Of a stretch of DNA of 64,000 nucleotides, positions 9,622 through 18,377 are shown one piece after another. The stretch is from the NCBI GenBank assembly GCA_052148715.1, contig JBKQHQ010000130.1, forward strand, positions 1-64,000, given 5' to 3'. A program made the position numbers and the translations under genes. Below the pieces are notes generated by a model. The model searched no databases and was not told the DNA's origin. It saw only the letters and a list, made by a program, of their open reading frames with translations. This stretch comes from JBKQHQ01 sp052148715 (GTDB taxonomy: Bacteria > Pseudomonadota > Alphaproteobacteria > Rhizobiales > Xanthobacteraceae). Position 1 is the first letter of the stretch, and each line of letters opens with the position of its first letter.

Positions 9622-11652
9622 CTAAGCGGCACGCACAGTAGCCAAGAACTTATCGACCTCGGTCTTGAGCTTGCCGCCCTCGGCCGAAAGCGCTTGCGCG
9701 GAGGAGAGCACCTGGCCCGCGGCGCCGCCGGTTTCGTTGGCACTCTTGTTGACCTCGGCGATGTTGGCGGCGACTTGGGCCGTGCCGTGCGCCGCCTGCT
9801 GGACGTTGCGGGCAATCTCTTGGGTTGCGGCGCCCTGTTGCTCGACCGATGCCGCGATCGTCGATGCGATCTGCGAGATTCGATCGATCGTGGCGCCGAT
9901 TTCCTTGATAGCGCCGACGGATTCTTGCGTCGCCGCCTGCATGCCGGCGATTTGCGTGCCGATCTCGTCGGTCGCCTTGGCGGTCTGATTGGCGAGCGAC
10001 TTCACTTCAGCTGCGACGACCGCAAAGCCCTTGCCGGCTTCGCCCGCTCGGGCCGCCTCGATTGTGGCATTCAGCGCGAGAAGATTTGTCTGCTCGGCGA
10101 TCGCGGTAATCAGCTTCACCACGTCGCCGATGCGCGCTGCCGCCTGCGACAGTGCACTGATGCGGGCGTCGGTCTTTTGCGCCTGGGTCACAGCCTGGCG
10201 CGCGATACTGCTCGACTCCTGAACCTGCCGGCTGATCTCGTTGACGGACGAGGTCATTTGCTCGGTCGCAGAGGCGACCGACGACACGTTGGCCGAGGCG
10301 TTCTCGGACGCGGTAGCGACCGTCGCGGACAATTGCTGGGTCGTGTCCGCCGTGCCGGTCAGGGTGCCTGCCGCCCGCTGAAGGTCGGTTGCCGAGGTGG
10401 AAACCGCCTCGACGATACCGCCCACCGCGGCCTCGAAGCCGTCGGCAAGCTTTTGCATCTGCGACTTGCGCTCGACCGCCGCCCGCTGCTCCGTCCGCTC
10501 CTGCTCGGCTTCGAGCATCTCCATACGCTCGAGATTGCTCTTGAAGGTTTGTGCGGCTCGCGCAGCCTCGCCCACTTCATCGCCGCGCTCGCCATAGGCG
10601 ATGGCCACGGCCTTGTTGCCGTTGGCGAGCTCGAGCAGCACGTCCGCGATACGGCGGATCGGGCGGGCAATATGATACATCGAGAACACCGCGGACCCGA
10701 GGAGTGCCGCGAACGCTACGAGCTCCAAGGCGAAGTCGATGGCACCGCTGCGGCTTTCCTGGGCGGCTAACCCGGCCTCGATCTCGGCCTCTCGGTCGCT
10801 AAGCTCGGTATTCGTGGCATCTATTAGTTTATCGAGCTCAGTGCGCGCGGGGTCGGCGCGGTCGCGAATGAGATCGACTTGCCGGGTCGTGGCTTGCAGC
10901 GACTTCTCGATGGTTTCCTGGTAACGCGGCGCGAAGGCGAGAAACGCATCGATTGCTTTCGCGACGCTAGCCTCTTCTGCGAGCTCGCGGCTTGCGTTCA
11001 GATACCTGTTGGTATTTGCAAAAGCGGCGCGGATACGCGCCGGCGAGTCCGGGTTTGGTTGCGCGAAATAGGCCCACGCGGAAAGGCGCGCGCTCGTGGA
11101 ATAGAAGTCAGCGCGTTCGAGCGCATGCTTGAGCTCGCGCGCATCCTCTCGGGCAAGCGCCGACGAGGCCAGGAGCTCGCCCATGTCCTTGCTCCACGCG
11201 AGCCCCTGCTCACTGAGGCTCGCACGCGTCGAGAGGATTTCGCCTTGCGTTGCCGCAAGATCGCCGACCGCGGCGGCAAACGTGCTCAGCAAGTCTTTCG
11301 CCTTGGTCAGGCGCGCGGTGACGTCGGCGCTTGATGCTCGGCTCAGCGCGAGATCAAGGGCATCTCGGCTTTCCTTGACAAAGCTGGCGACCTTACCAGA
11401 AGTCTCGGCCAGCACCGCCGCATCCGGGGACAAGCGGATGTCGCGCGACACGATGATCACCCTGCGCACGCCTAGCGACGCGCGTAGCATTTGCTTCTGC
11501 ACCTGGTCTCCAGCCTTGGCGCCCGCGCTCAAGTCGTTGCGCAGATGCGCGTCCCATTGCCGGTTGACCGCCAGTCCGCCCAGCGCCATGAGGCCGACAA
11601 GCGAAGCGATTGCGAGCTTGGCACTGATTCCGAAAGACAGCCTTGCCGACAT
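9622..11652 (-). CDS. Methyl-accepting chemotaxis protein with HAMP domain
   Basis: Encodes 676 residues: an N-terminal membrane segment (FGISAKLAIASLVGLMALGG), a long helical periplasmic sensor, a second membrane segment near residues 300-325 (ALELVAFAALLGSAVFSMYH), HAMP (ARPIRRIADVLLELANGN) and a cytoplasmic signalling domain. The hairpin tip contains EQTNLLALNATIEAARAGEA, the CheW/CheA contact region. It signals ligand occupancy to the flagellar kinase. It shares an almost identical C-terminal half and terminal TVRAA with the two neighbouring MCP genes, indicating local duplication. The ligand is unknown. Confidence 0.95.
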   Translation of the reverse strand: MSARLSFGISAKLAIASLVGLMALGGLAVNRQWDAHLRNDLSAGAKAGDQVQKQMLRASLGVRRVIIVSRDIRLSPDAAVLAETSGKVASFVKESRDALDLALSRASSADVTARLTKAKDLLSTFAAAVGDLAATQGEILSTRASLSEQGLAWSKDMGELLASSALAREDARELKHALERADFYSTSARLSAWAYFAQPNPDSPARIRAAFANTNRYLNASRELAEEASVAKAIDAFLAFAPRYQETIEKSLQATTRQVDLIRDRADPARTELDKLIDATNTELSDREAEIEAGLAAQESRSGAIDFALELVAFAALLGSAVFSMYHIARPIRRIADVLLELANGNKAVAIAYGERGDEVGEAARAAQTFKSNLERMEMLEAEQERTEQRAAVERKSQMQKLADGFEAAVGGIVEAVSTSATDLQRAAGTLTGTADTTQQLSATVATASENASANVSSVASATEQMTSSVNEISRQVQESSSIARQAVTQAQKTDARISALSQAAARIGDVVKLITAIAEQTNLLALNATIEAARAGEAGKGFAVVAAEVKSLANQTAKATDEIGTQIAGMQAATQESVGAIKEIGATIDRISQIASTIAASVEQQGAATQEIARNVQQAAHGTAQVAANIAEVNKSANETGGAAGQVLSSAQALSAEGGKLKTEVDKFLATVRAA

Positions 11653-11830
11653 CGAATGGTCCTCTGACTAGATACCTAATCATCTCTTTCAGGAGAAAGA
11701 AAACTGTTCAAACATATGTTGCGAACCAGACGTATGAAGTCCTCTGCCCGGACCGTCTCACGGCGTGGCGAGCACCGGATCCCCAGGAAAGGCTGTGTTT
11801 GCTCGGCGGCTCTTCGCAATAACAGACGCC

Positions 11831-13183
11831 CTACGCCGCGCGCACCGTCGTTAGGAATTTGTCCACCTCAAGCTTGAGCTTGTTGCCCTCACGGGAAAGC
11901 GCCCGTGCGGAGGTGGTCAACTGGCCTGCCGCCGAGCTAGTCTCCCCTGCGCCCTTGTTGACGTCGGCGATATTGACGGCGACATCGGCGGTACCGCGCG
12001 CGGCCTCCTGAACGTTCCGTGCAATCTCTTGGGTAGCGGCGCCTTGCTCCTCGACGGCGGCCGCAATGGCCCCGGCGATCTCGGCGATGCGGTCGATGGT
12101 CCCGCCGATCTCCTTGATTGCCGCCACCGAATCCTGGGTAGCCGTCTGCATCGAGGCGATTTGCGTGCCGATCTCGTCGGTCGCCTTTGCTGTCTGTGCG
12201 GCAAGCGCCTTGACCTCCTGTGCGACCACTGCAAAGCCCCTGCCTGCCTCGCCGGCGCGTGCCGCCTCGATGGTGGCGTTGAGCGCCAAGAGGTTGGTCT
12301 GCTCGGCGATGGCGGTTATCAGCTTCACCACATCGCCGATGCGGCTCGCTGCCTGCGATAGTTCGGCGATGCGGGTATCGGTCTTCTGCGCCTGCATCAC
12401 CGCCTCGCGTGCGATCTTGCTCGATTCCTGCACTTGGCGGCTGATCTCGTTGACCGACGACGACATTTCGTCGGTCGCCGAGGCCACCGACTTGACATTG
12501 GCCGAGGCCTGCTCCGAGGTGGCCGCGACCGAGGTTGAGATCTGCTGGGTTGATTCCGCCGTGCGCGACAGCTTCGTTGCCGCCGTCTCGAGATCCGATG
12601 CGGCCGAAGATACCGACCGAATGATGCCGCCGACGCTGGCGTCGAACGAGTTCGCCAATCGATCGAGCGTGTCGTGTCGCTGTTTGTGTTCGGAATCGAG
12701 ATAGACCGAGATGGCCAAGTCCATATCCAGCATCGTAGCGGCAACCAGTGCCGCCATCATCTGCGCCTTGCGCTCACGCTGCCGCGCGCTGTTGAAGCGG
12801 CTGCTCGATACTTCGATCTCGATGGCGCGCAGAAGCCCGCTCAAAATGAAGCTATAGCCGCCGATGTACCAGCGCGGCTGCAGGCCCAGCCGACTGTGCG
12901 CTTCGCCGATACGCGTCGCCGATTGGCAGTAAGCGTCGTCGAATGCGGCGCCGAGGACCACGCCCCAGTGCCTGATCTGCAGTTCCTTGGCGTTGCGCAT
13001 TTGCGCGGGGTTGGAAAACAACCGCGCGACCTCGGGATACTTGCCGACCTGAGCATAGAAACCATCCAGCACCCCGGGCAACGCCTTCATCGCCAGCGGT
13101 TTCAGCTCGCGCAGTGTCGCCCGCATCTGCTCGTCAATGCGGATGAACGCCAGCCGGCCGCGCAAATTGTCATCGGTGCTCAT
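11831..13183 (-). CDS. Globin-coupled chemotaxis sensor (HemAT-like)
   Basis: Encodes 450 residues with no membrane segment. Residues about 5-165 form a protoglobin-type sensor. His96 in GEAHSRLGLQPRWYIGGY sits where globin-coupled sensors place the proximal heme ligand. The rest is an MCP signalling domain (EQTNLLALNATIEAARAGEA). Such soluble heme receptors mediate aerotaxis or redox taxis. Start ATG 13183 (MSTDDNLRG) is chosen; the frame extends 13 codons further upstream. It lies between a transmembrane MCP and pstS; the C-terminal half is nearly identical to both other MCPs. Confidence 0.92.
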   Translation of the reverse strand: MSTDDNLRGRLAFIRIDEQMRATLRELKPLAMKALPGVLDGFYAQVGKYPEVARLFSNPAQMRNAKELQIRHWGVVLGAAFDDAYCQSATRIGEAHSRLGLQPRWYIGGYSFILSGLLRAIEIEVSSSRFNSARQRERKAQMMAALVAATMLDMDLAISVYLDSEHKQRHDTLDRLANSFDASVGGIIRSVSSAASDLETAATKLSRTAESTQQISTSVAATSEQASANVKSVASATDEMSSSVNEISRQVQESSKIAREAVMQAQKTDTRIAELSQAASRIGDVVKLITAIAEQTNLLALNATIEAARAGEAGRGFAVVAQEVKALAAQTAKATDEIGTQIASMQTATQDSVAAIKEIGGTIDRIAEIAGAIAAAVEEQGAATQEIARNVQEAARGTADVAVNIADVNKGAGETSSAAGQLTTSARALSREGNKLKLEVDKFLTTVRAA

Positions 13184-13422
13184 GATACGATCCGTGCCGA
13201 GGGATTGTGGGTGTAGGCGCATGCAGGCTGCGGCCGATAGTATTCAGGTCGATATGGTTAAAAATCGATAAAAGGCGTGACTGGGCAAATTGCTTACCGA
13301 GACAAACAAGCTTCGCGATCTGAAATCGCAAACGTCAAGACCATCGACTGCGTCTTACGGTATTTTAATGCCGGCGACTTCTTCCGGGACATCACGCGCG
13401 CGCTCGGCCGTGCCGCCGCGTC

Positions 13423-13440
13423 TTGTCATCCCCGTGTCAT
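13423..13440 (+). promoter_or_regulatory. Pho-box-like PhoB site upstream of pstS
   Basis: TTGTCAT, a 4-bp spacer (CCCC) and GTGTCAT form two 7-bp direct repeats with 11-bp periodicity, each one mismatch from the PhoB half-site CTGTCAT. The site lies 38-50 bp upstream of the pstS start on the coding strand, the usual place for an activator. It suggests phosphate-starvation control. Confidence 0.6.
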
Positions 13441-13489
13441 GCGGCCTCGATAGCTCGATCAATCCACATGGGTTGGTATGGAGGCTACC

Positions 13490-14515
13490 GTGCAAAGGTG
13501 GAAACAAAACGCTCTCGGAATGTTCGTCGCCCTCATCCTCGCGGCCCCGGGGCACGCGGCCGATACTTCCGGCGCGGGCTCAACCTTCGTCTATCCAATT
13601 CTGGCGAAATGGGCAGCCGAGTACCAAGCCAAGACCGGCAACAATGTCAATTATCAGTCGATCGGCTCGGCCCGCGGTATCGAGGAGATCAAGGCCGCCA
13701 GCGTCGCCTTCGGCGCTTCGGACATGCCGCTCAACTCCGATGATCTTGCAAAACTGGGCATGGGGCAATTCCCGCTCGTGATCGGCGGCGTGGTCCCCGT
13801 CGTCAATCTTGAAGGGGTGGGGCCTGGGCAGATGCGCTTTTCCGGTCCGCTCCTCGCCGACATTTACCTAGGCAAGGTCAAGAGCTGGAACGATCCGGCG
13901 GTCTTGCAGCTCAATCCCGATTTGAAACTGCCCAACACGCCCATATTGGTCGTGCACCGATCGGACGGCTCCGGCACGACGTTCAATTGGGTCAATTACC
14001 TCGCAAAGGTGAGCCCGGAATGGCGCGCCAAGGTGGGGGAGGGCACCGTCGTGGAATGGCCGCTCGGCGCCGGCGGAAAGAGTAACGAGGGCGTGGCCGC
14101 GTTCGTCAATCAGACCAAAGACTCGATCGGTTATGTCGAATACACTTACGCGCTGCAATACAAGATGGCTTATGGGGCGTTGCAGAACAAGGCCAGTGCC
14201 TTTATCAAGCCGAGCGCGGTGGCGTTTCAAGCCGCTGCGGCGAGCGCCGATTGGCCCGCCGCGAGGGATTTCAATCTCGTCATGACCGATGCGCCGGGCG
14301 AAAGGTCGTATCCGATCACGGCGGCGGTCTTCGTCATCATGTACAAGCAGCCCAAGAATCCTCAGCAAGCTGCCGTCGCCATGGACTTCTTCAAGTGGGC
14401 GCTCACGAACGGGCAGAAGCAGGCCGAGGCGCTCGATTACGTGCCGCTACCGGCAAGCTTGGTCCAACAAATCGAGCAGTACTGGAAGACACAGTTTGCC
14501 GGAAGAAGCGACTGA
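13490..14515 (+). CDS. pstS: Phosphate-binding periplasmic protein PstS
   Basis: Encodes 341 residues: a signal peptide (LGMFVALILAAPGHAADT), then the PstS fold with GAGSTFVYPILAKW, IGSARGIEEI, FGASDMPL, the phosphate-site motif HRSDGSGTTFNWVNYL and SNEGVAAFVNQTKDSIGYVE. It captures phosphate for the Pst ABC transporter, but no pstC, pstA or pstB is adjacent; its neighbours are chemoreceptors. Start: GTG 13490 has GGAGG with 5-nt spacing; an in-frame ATG at 13478 overlaps that ribosome site and is less likely. A Pho-box-like repeat lies upstream. Confidence 0.92.
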   Translation: MQRWKQNALGMFVALILAAPGHAADTSGAGSTFVYPILAKWAAEYQAKTGNNVNYQSIGSARGIEEIKAASVAFGASDMPLNSDDLAKLGMGQFPLVIGGVVPVVNLEGVGPGQMRFSGPLLADIYLGKVKSWNDPAVLQLNPDLKLPNTPILVVHRSDGSGTTFNWVNYLAKVSPEWRAKVGEGTVVEWPLGAGGKSNEGVAAFVNQTKDSIGYVEYTYALQYKMAYGALQNKASAFIKPSAVAFQAAAASADWPAARDFNLVMTDAPGERSYPITAAVFVIMYKQPKNPQQAAVAMDFFKWALTNGQKQAEALDYVPLPASLVQQIEQYWKTQFAGRSD

Positions 14516-14550
14516 CCCTGCGCCCCAATTCCAAAGGAAGCGATCGGGCG

Positions 14551-14592
14551 TTAGGCAGCGCGCACCCTGGTCAGGAACTTGTCGACCTGGAG
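14551..14592 (-). pseudogene. Vestigial 3' end of a fourth MCP gene
   Basis: Read on the minus strand this 42-bp stretch encodes LQVDKFLTRVRAA followed by TAA. That matches the C-terminus of the adjacent MCPs (LEVDKFLVTVRAA and TEVDKFLATVRAA). Upstream of it the homology stops, and no start or signalling domain remains. It lies between pstS and the third MCP and looks like the remnant of a deleted or recombined receptor copy. Confidence 0.7.
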
Positions 14593-14657
14593 TTCAGTCG
14601 TCATAGACCGGAGATTGCCAGTGCGATCTCCAATCATCGACGACTTACTCTCAGTCC

Positions 14658-16688
14658 TCAAGCGGCCCGCACCGTGACCAGGAACTTGTCGACCTCGAGC
14701 TTGAGCCGATTGCCCTCATGGGCGAGTGCTTGCGCCGAAGTCAGGACCTGGGACGAAGCGGAGCCGGTCTCTTCGGCACCCTTGCTGACATTGGCGATAT
14801 TCGCGGCGACCTGCGCGGTTCCTTGCGCTGCCTGTTGCACGTTGCGTGAGATTTCTTGCGTCGCGGCGCTTTGCTCCTCGACCGTCGCAGAGATGGCTGC
14901 GGCGATCTCCGACACGCGGCGAATGGTACCGCCGATCTCCTTGATCGCCGCCACCGAGTCTTGCGTGGCGGTTTGCATGCTGGTGATCTGGGTGCCGATC
15001 TGGTCCGTCGCCTTGGCCGTCTGCGCCGCGAGCGCCTTGACCTCCTGCGCCACGACCGCAAAACCCTTTCCGGCTTCGCCGGCGCGGGCGGCCTCGATGG
15101 TGGCGTTGAGCGCCAAAAGGTTGGTCTGCTCGGCAATGTCGGTGATCAGCTTCACCACGTCGCCGATGCGGCTCGCCGCCTGTGACAATTCACCGATGCG
15201 GGCATCGGTCTTGTCCGCCTGGGTCACCGCCTCGCGGGCGATCCGGCTCGACTCCTGTACTTGCCTGCTGATCTCGTTGACCGATGAAGTCAATTGCTCG
15301 GAGGCGCTCGCCACCGATTGAACATTGGCGGATGCTTCGCCGGACGCCCCCGCCACCTTGGTGGAGAGTTGCTGCGTCGTATCGGCGGTCTGCGTCAGGG
15401 TCGAGGCCGCCGCCTCAAGCGCGGTCGCTGACGCCGAGACCGTGCCGACGATGTCGCCGACGGCAGCCTCGAAACCATTGGCGAGCTTGTGCATATCGGC
15501 CTTGCGTTCAGCGACTGCTTGGGCTTGGGCCGCTTTCTGGGCGGCTTCCATCTGCTCGATACGCAGCAGATTGTCCTTGAAAGTCTTCGCGGCGCGGGCA
15601 TTGTCGCCCACCTCGTCACCGCGATCCGCATAGGGAATTTCGACCGTCTTATTGCCGTTGGCGAGTTCCAGCAGAACTTCACCGATGCGGCGGATCGGGC
15701 GGGCGATGGTGAACATCGAGAACAAGGTAGAGCCGATGAGAATCAAGATCACCAGAACGCCGGCGCCGAGGCCGATGCGGGACGCTTGCGTCATCGTGGC
15801 GGCGGCTTCGGATTCCTTGACATCGGCGAGTTGTCCGGCGGTCTGCACTACCGCCTCGACGAGACCGCTGATCTCGGTACCCAGCGGCAAGGCCCTGTCG
15901 TGCTGGATGCCTGCTTGCGCCTCCATGGTGTTGACGCCGCTGGTCATGACGCCCTTCATCTGCTTGGCCATCCCGAAGAGGGCATTGATATCGTTCGTTA
16001 GTGCCCTTTCGCTCGCCGCATCACGCGCATGCTTCAAGAGTTCGGTCGCCTTGTCGAGGTTGCGCGCCAATTGCCCAATTAATTCGGCGTTTGATGTCGT
16101 CGAGTAGCTCCAAAATGCAATCCGGCCGTCCTTCATGAAGGCATTGGCGTCGCGCAAGGCGGCCTCCACGTCATGTCGGTTCGACAGACCGGCAAGCACC
16201 GGAGAAGCGAGTAGCGCTTCGATCGCTTTGGTCCACATTCCGTCGAGCTGTATCTGCATGGTGCGAGAGTCGATCACCTCTTTCTGCAGGGTGCCGATCT
16301 CGGCCACGGCCTTCGTATAGTCGCCGAGCAGCGCCTTGGCTTTGGTGAGCCTCTCCCTTGCCTCGGGCAGGGGTGCCCGCTTCGACGCGGTCTCGAGCAG
16401 TGACTCTCCGTCGGCCATGTCCTTGCGCAATGCGTCGAGACGCTTTGTCACCTCGTCGGCACTGTCGAGGGTGACGAGGACGCGGCGGGCAAGCTGGCCC
16501 TTTCGCAGGATATTGTCGACCCGTAAGACGTCGCGCGCCTGCTTCTGCTGGCTGATGGCTGCCACAGTCGACTGCCCGACCGAGCCGTCGCTCAGCTGTT
16601 GATTGGCAATGATTCCGACGACAAGAAGGGCCCCGATGCCCGCAGAAGCCGCAAGCTTCGTGCCAATGCGAAAACTGAATCCGCCCAT
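14658..16688 (-). CDS. Methyl-accepting chemotaxis protein with HAMP domain
   Basis: Encodes 676 residues, the same length as the first MCP. An N-terminal membrane segment (KLAASAGIGALLVVGIIANQ) precedes a mostly helical periplasmic sensor. A second membrane segment (IGLGAGVLVILILIGSTLFS) is followed by HAMP (ARPIRRIGEVLLELANGN) and a signalling domain with EQTNLLALNATIEAARAGEA. The start ATG at 16688 follows a G-rich ribosome site. The sensor half differs from that of the first MCP while the signalling half is nearly the same, so the ligand probably differs. Confidence 0.95.
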   Translation of the reverse strand: MGGFSFRIGTKLAASAGIGALLVVGIIANQQLSDGSVGQSTVAAISQQKQARDVLRVDNILRKGQLARRVLVTLDSADEVTKRLDALRKDMADGESLLETASKRAPLPEARERLTKAKALLGDYTKAVAEIGTLQKEVIDSRTMQIQLDGMWTKAIEALLASPVLAGLSNRHDVEAALRDANAFMKDGRIAFWSYSTTSNAELIGQLARNLDKATELLKHARDAASERALTNDINALFGMAKQMKGVMTSGVNTMEAQAGIQHDRALPLGTEISGLVEAVVQTAGQLADVKESEAAATMTQASRIGLGAGVLVILILIGSTLFSMFTIARPIRRIGEVLLELANGNKTVEIPYADRGDEVGDNARAAKTFKDNLLRIEQMEAAQKAAQAQAVAERKADMHKLANGFEAAVGDIVGTVSASATALEAAASTLTQTADTTQQLSTKVAGASGEASANVQSVASASEQLTSSVNEISRQVQESSRIAREAVTQADKTDARIGELSQAASRIGDVVKLITDIAEQTNLLALNATIEAARAGEAGKGFAVVAQEVKALAAQTAKATDQIGTQITSMQTATQDSVAAIKEIGGTIRRVSEIAAAISATVEEQSAATQEISRNVQQAAQGTAQVAANIANVSKGAEETGSASSQVLTSAQALAHEGNRLKLEVDKFLVTVRAA

Positions 16689-17077
16689 GATCCCCCCCTC
16701 GTTAATGCTGGTTCGCTCGACCGCATTGTTCGGTGACGACGTGCAAGAAAGGTAAATGACGGACTAACCGAGCATCGACGCGTTGGGCATCGAAAAGAGT
16801 ATCTCAGAAAAATACGGAATTGATTTCTAACGTCATCAGGTATTGATTGTTGATGTCTCACAGAGGAAACGACTAACGACCAGCAACGCCGGGATTTTGC
16901 ACTAAGCCGCGGGCGAGCGGAACCGGTCGAGATCGGGCGCTACACAGTGCGCTCCGGTTCCGAGTCCTCGAACGGGCGTGCCGCACTCCGTCAATACAAA
17001 TAATTACGTTGGCTCGACTTGGGCCGTGTGGTCCATCTGAGTAGATACGTAATAATTCGTACGTATAATTACGAGTA
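16689..17077. other. Intergenic region left of the IS1595-like element
   Basis: No gene was recognised in this stretch. A 9-bp inverted repeat CGGAACCGG/CCGGTTCCG (16918-16926 and 16954-16962) flanks 27 bp. From about 17000 rightwards the sequence becomes clearly AT-rich, with several TAATTA and TACGTA motifs abutting the inverted repeat at 17078. Confidence 0.4.
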
Positions 17078-17095
17078 TATATACTTGACTTAGCA
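17078..17095 (+). repeat. Left 18-bp inverted repeat of the IS1595-like element
   Basis: TATATACTTGACTTAGCA, perfectly matched in inverse orientation at 19320-19337. It ends two bases before the start codon at 17098 and contains a TATACT hexamer that could act as a -10 box, so a shared promoter or operator is the alternative reading. Confidence 0.65.
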
Positions 17096-17097
17096 CT

Positions 17098-17295
17098 ATG
17101 ACTCAGAATAGTGAAGGCCGCCCCGCCGCAACCGGGGTTGGCGCGCCCGCAGACGAGATAGAGATCACACCTGACATGCTCGCGGCTGGGGTGAGTGCTT
17201 TGTGTCGTTACGAGCCGGAATTTGAGAGCAGAGAAGAGGGCGTAGAGCGCATCTTTCGGTTTATGCTCAGAGCGGCGCTCAAAAAAGAAGATTAG
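17098..17295 (+). CDS. Hypothetical small protein, 65 aa
   Basis: Encodes 65 residues with an acidic N-terminal region (DEIEITPDMLAAGVSAL) and a helical C-terminus (FRFMLRAALKKED). The ITPDMLAAGVSAL pattern is typical of small uncharacterised proteins in Bradyrhizobium-type genomes. There is no clear ribosome site: the start lies two bases after the 18-bp repeat, so the mRNA may be nearly leaderless. Its 3' end overlaps the convergent MltR-like gene by 17 bp. Probably an element passenger. Confidence 0.55.
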   Translation: MTQNSEGRPAATGVGAPADEIEITPDMLAAGVSALCRYEPEFESREEGVERIFRFMLRAALKKED

Positions 17296-17878
17296 GTGAT
17301 GCTCTCGGAGTTTGTTCCAAAACCAAAAATGCGGCACTGAAGAAATTGCATGCACGTATGTATCGTTCGCGCGGAGCCAGTTTATCGGCGGTGATCGGTG
17401 GCAAAATCGGGACAGAATCCTCGTTGGGAGGGGGCTTGCTTCCTAGCCACATGAAGCCTTGCTGTCCAATTTCGAGTGATTCTACAGCCATGTGGAATTC
17501 GATCGTCTCGCTCAGAGAAAGATTGTTTGCCAGAGCGCCAATCCGCTCGAATGCAAATGATCTTGCAACACGATGAGCAAATTCGTTGCGAATCTCTTTG
17601 ATGGTGTCCAGCTCCTTGCGGGCTGTTTTGCTGTAAAGACCCATAAGGTAACCCATATTGATTTTTACGCTGAATGGCCCAAGTGGACCGGATGCCCTGA
17701 ATAGCTCGCGAATAAAGTCCTGGTCAGGTTCGAGACGAGACTGAAGCAATTTTGTAAGGCTCTCTTCGACTACGACGGCGCCCACAATGCCAGCCGTGCG
17801 GTCAGAATCGTGTTGCAGTTCGTCAAGAATATTGAGAGCATTCGGCCCTTCGTCGGTGCTAACGCTGATCCATGGCAT
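17279..17878 (-). CDS. MltR-like (mannitol repressor family) protein
   Basis: Encodes 199 residues with the MltR-type pattern: DSDRTAGIVGAVVVEESLTKLL, then LFRASGPLGPFSVKINMGYL, then IKEIRNEFAHRVA. In Enterobacteria MltR modulates the mannitol operon; elsewhere the fold is widespread and of unknown role, and no mannitol genes are present here. It lies inside the IS1595-like element, converges on the 65-aa gene and starts 11 bp from a divergent small gene, so it is a likely passenger. Family assignment is fair; function is unknown. Confidence 0.7.
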   Translation of the reverse strand: MPWISVSTDEGPNALNILDELQHDSDRTAGIVGAVVVEESLTKLLQSRLEPDQDFIRELFRASGPLGPFSVKINMGYLMGLYSKTARKELDTIKEIRNEFAHRVARSFAFERIGALANNLSLSETIEFHMAVESLEIGQQGFMWLGSKPPPNEDSVPILPPITADKLAPRERYIRACNFFSAAFLVLEQTPRASPNLLF

Positions 17879-17889
17879 GCGAGTCCCCT

Positions 17890-18054
17890 ATGTCGCGAAA
17901 GACGGGCCCCGAACAATATACCGAGCAAGAGACGATTGCGCGCCGCGAAGCCGCGCTAAAGCGCATGCTCTCGACACCACACAAGCCGCATAAACCGCTC
18001 AATCACCGAAAGTCGAAGACCCAAGGCATAAAACTTGCAAAAGAAAAAGTCTGA
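17890..18054 (+). CDS. Hypothetical basic small protein, 54 aa
   Basis: Starting at ATG 17890 (MSRKTGPEQYTEQETIARRE) the protein continues with ALKRMLSTPHKPHKPL and ends in a Lys-rich tail. The REAALKRML..TPPKPHKPL pattern recurs in small conserved proteins of rhizobia and relatives (recalled). It is divergent from the MltR-like gene and ends one base before the convergent 51-aa frame. Function unknown. Confidence 0.6.
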   Translation: MSRKTGPEQYTEQETIARREAALKRMLSTPHKPHKPLNHRKSKTQGIKLAKEKV

Positions 18055-18210
18055 CTAGCTCCTTCCAGTCCGCTTTAGAACAAAGCGTATTTGCTCACTT
18101 CCCATGTCCATCAGCCGAGTTACGGCGGATTCTAACTCAGCTGAATAAAGATCAGAAAGAGCGGGATCGGCTGCTTCGGGGAATGTCCACTTTCGCGCAC
18201 CGTCAGTCAT
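18055..18210 (-). CDS. Possible small protein, 51 aa
   Basis: An open frame of 51 codons from ATG 18210 (MTDGARKWTFPEAADPALSD) to TAG. The product has an acidic middle and a basic end (RFVLKRTGRS). It lies 18 bp after the 36-aa frame on the same strand and ends flush with the convergent 54-aa gene. The tight packing supports it, but it has no strong ribosome site. Confidence 0.4.
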   Translation of the reverse strand: MTDGARKWTFPEAADPALSDLYSAELESAVTRLMDMGSEQIRFVLKRTGRS

Positions 18211-18228
18211 CTGCTGTCGCGTTTTCTC

Positions 18229-18339
18229 TTAAAGGCCCAAAGTATCCGCGTCGGCAAGGGTCAAAATCGCTGCGAGGTTACAAACGAGCACTTCGAGTGC
18301 CCAAAGGCGCATCTCGGCCTTAATTTCGTCTTCGGTCAT
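18229..18339 (-). CDS. Possible small protein, 36 aa
   Basis: An open frame of 36 codons from ATG 18339 (MTEDEIKAEMRLWALEVLVC), preceded by GGAGG with 7-nt spacing, a good ribosome site. It lies 38 bp downstream of the transposase stop on the same strand. The product looks like a single amphipathic helix followed by a hydrophobic tail. Function unknown. Confidence 0.45.
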   Translation of the reverse strand: MTEDEIKAEMRLWALEVLVCNLAAILTLADADTLGL

Positions 18340-18377
18340 GGCGTTTCCTCCAACGCAAAAAATGCCTCGCCTTCTGT

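Noticed and set aside
16914..16964. tRNA-like fold around GGTTCCGAGTCC
   Set aside because: A short inverted repeat and a T-arm-like string exist, but no acceptor stem, anticodon arm or CCA can be built.
16873..17355. 160-aa minus-strand frame across the left end of the element
   Set aside because: It runs across the AT-rich repeat and antisense to the 65-aa gene; composition unlike a protein family.
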